14,226 bases of DNA from Pseudomonadota bacterium (GTDB lineage: Bacteria; Myxococcota; Polyangia; Polyangiales; Polyangiaceae). A program made the position numbers and the translations under genes. This document shows, one piece after another, positions 13,547 through 14,226 of the stretch (its first letter is position 1; every line of letters starts with the position of its first letter). The stretch spans positions 1-14,226 of the forward strand of contig JAEZYO010000661.1 in assembly GCA_023419055.1 (NCBI GenBank), in the 5' to 3' direction. The notes below the pieces were generated by a model, which did not search any database, was not told the origin of the DNA, and was given only the letters and a program-made list of their open reading frames with translations.

Positions 13547-14226
13547 TCAGGCGACCGCCGCGTGAACCTCGGTGAGCTCGTCGCCGACGCGGAACTCTCG
13601 CAAGAGTTGCTGCTTGATTCGGACGAGCTCGGGATCGTTTCGGTGGCGCGGGTAGGGCAGGCGCACCGGCAGGCGGCGCTTGATACGTCCGGGGCGCGCG
13701 TCCATCACGATCACTTCCTGGCCCAGGAAAACCGCCTCTTCGATGTCGTGGGTCACCATGATCATGGTGACCCCCTCGGTGTGCCAAAGGCGCTGGAGCT
13801 CCGCTTGCAAGTGCAGGCGCGTGAGGGCGTCGAGGGCGCCGAGCGGCTCGTCCAGGAGCAGCAGCCGCGGTTTGTTCGCGAGCGCTCGAGCGATGGCCGC
13901 GCGCTGCGACATGCCGCCCGAGAGCTGGTGAGGGTAGGCGGATTCGAACCCTGTCAGGCCCACGAGCGCGATCTGCTCGCGCACCGCTTCGCGCTTCTCC
14001 TTCTCGCTGAGTCCGGTTCCGGTGACGCCCACCGCGACGTTCTGCTCCACCGTCTACCAGGGGAACAACCGATGCTCCTGAAAGACGATGCCGCGCTCGA
14101 GACCGGGGCCCTGGATGCGCTTGCCGTCGAGCAAGATCTCACCCCGGTAGTCGGTGTCGAGGCCGAGGATGAGGCGCAGCAAGGTGGACTTGCCGCAGCC
14201 GCTCGCACCTACGATCGAGGTGAAAG
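13547..14226 (-). pseudogene. SsuB/TauB-type ABC importer ATPase, interrupted by a TAG and cut by window edge
   Basis: One frame from 14226 to the TGA at 13547 encodes nearly a full ATPase: Walker [10 protein letters not shown] near the edge, Q-loop F-Q-E-H-R-L-F-P-W, signature L-S-G-G-M-S-Q-R, Walker B L-L-L-L-D-E-P, D-loop A-L-D-A, and V-T-H-D. Directly after L-F-P-W there is an in-frame TAG (14056-14054), where the family usually has Leu or Met. A single T-to-A change from TTG explains it. The 503-codon-base part below (GTG 14050) could be made separately but lacks Walker A, so it could not hydrolyse ATP. The gene heads the part of the operon seen here; its binding protein and permease, if present, lie outside. 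A base-calling error is possible. Confidence 0.85.

Noticed and set aside
13536..13787. N-terminal extension of the second monooxygenase
   Set aside because: It lies inside the ATPase gene, is Arg/Pro-rich, and the family start M-T-T-Q-Y-Y-F is clear.

Overview
This is a high-GC window with dense, long genes, many GTG or TTG starts and overlapping stop/start codons. That pattern, and a soil-type organosulfur gene set, fit a large-genome soil or environmental bacterium. A myxobacterium (Myxococcota/Polyangia) is one reasonable guess, but the sequence alone does not fix the taxon. No RNA genes, insertion sequences or CRISPR arrays were seen.

Layout: (1) 1-1886, minus strand: a DszB-like desulfinase-family gene, then 4 bases later a type-I ABC exporter with one frameshift that runs off the left edge. 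(2) 1982-3133, plus: a secreted SsuA/TauA-type binding protein, convergent with (3) 3139-3636, minus: a beta-carbonic anhydrase resembling mycobacterial Rv1284. (4) 3736-5779, plus: a decayed RND efflux operon, with a frameshifted membrane-fusion protein and an RND pump cut after about 255 residues. (5) 8636-5921, minus: a complete, translationally coupled SsuA/C/B-type ABC importer. (6) 14226-8693, minus: a long operon made of an SsuB/TauB-type ATPase with an in-frame TAG, two luciferase-like (SsuD-family) monooxygenases, a class II aldolase-fold protein, an OmpR-type regulator with a degenerate receiver, and a second DszB-like gene.

The likely theme is scavenging sulfur from sulfonates and sulfinates. 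Binding proteins and ABC importers bring in the organosulfur compound, flavin monooxygenases oxidise the C-S bond, and DszB-like proteins release sulfite from sulfinates. The DszB-like proteins would usually be labelled ABC substrate-binding proteins. Both lack a signal peptide and keep the Cys, His and Arg-x-Gly-Gly positions known as the DszB active site, so a cytoplasmic enzyme is the better reading.

The most notable non-coding signal is a 16-bp near-palindrome of the form GTCT-N8-AGAC. It occurs in three promoter regions (1925-1940, 3655-3670 and 8648-8663 on the minus strand) and would tie modules 1-2, 3-4 and 5 into one regulon. The third copy sits in a phased array of four TAGAC/GTCTA half-sites. 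Four transport genes carry lesions (two single-base frameshifts, one nonsense codon, one truncation). The frameshifts could be sequencing errors; the RND truncation could not be explained that way.
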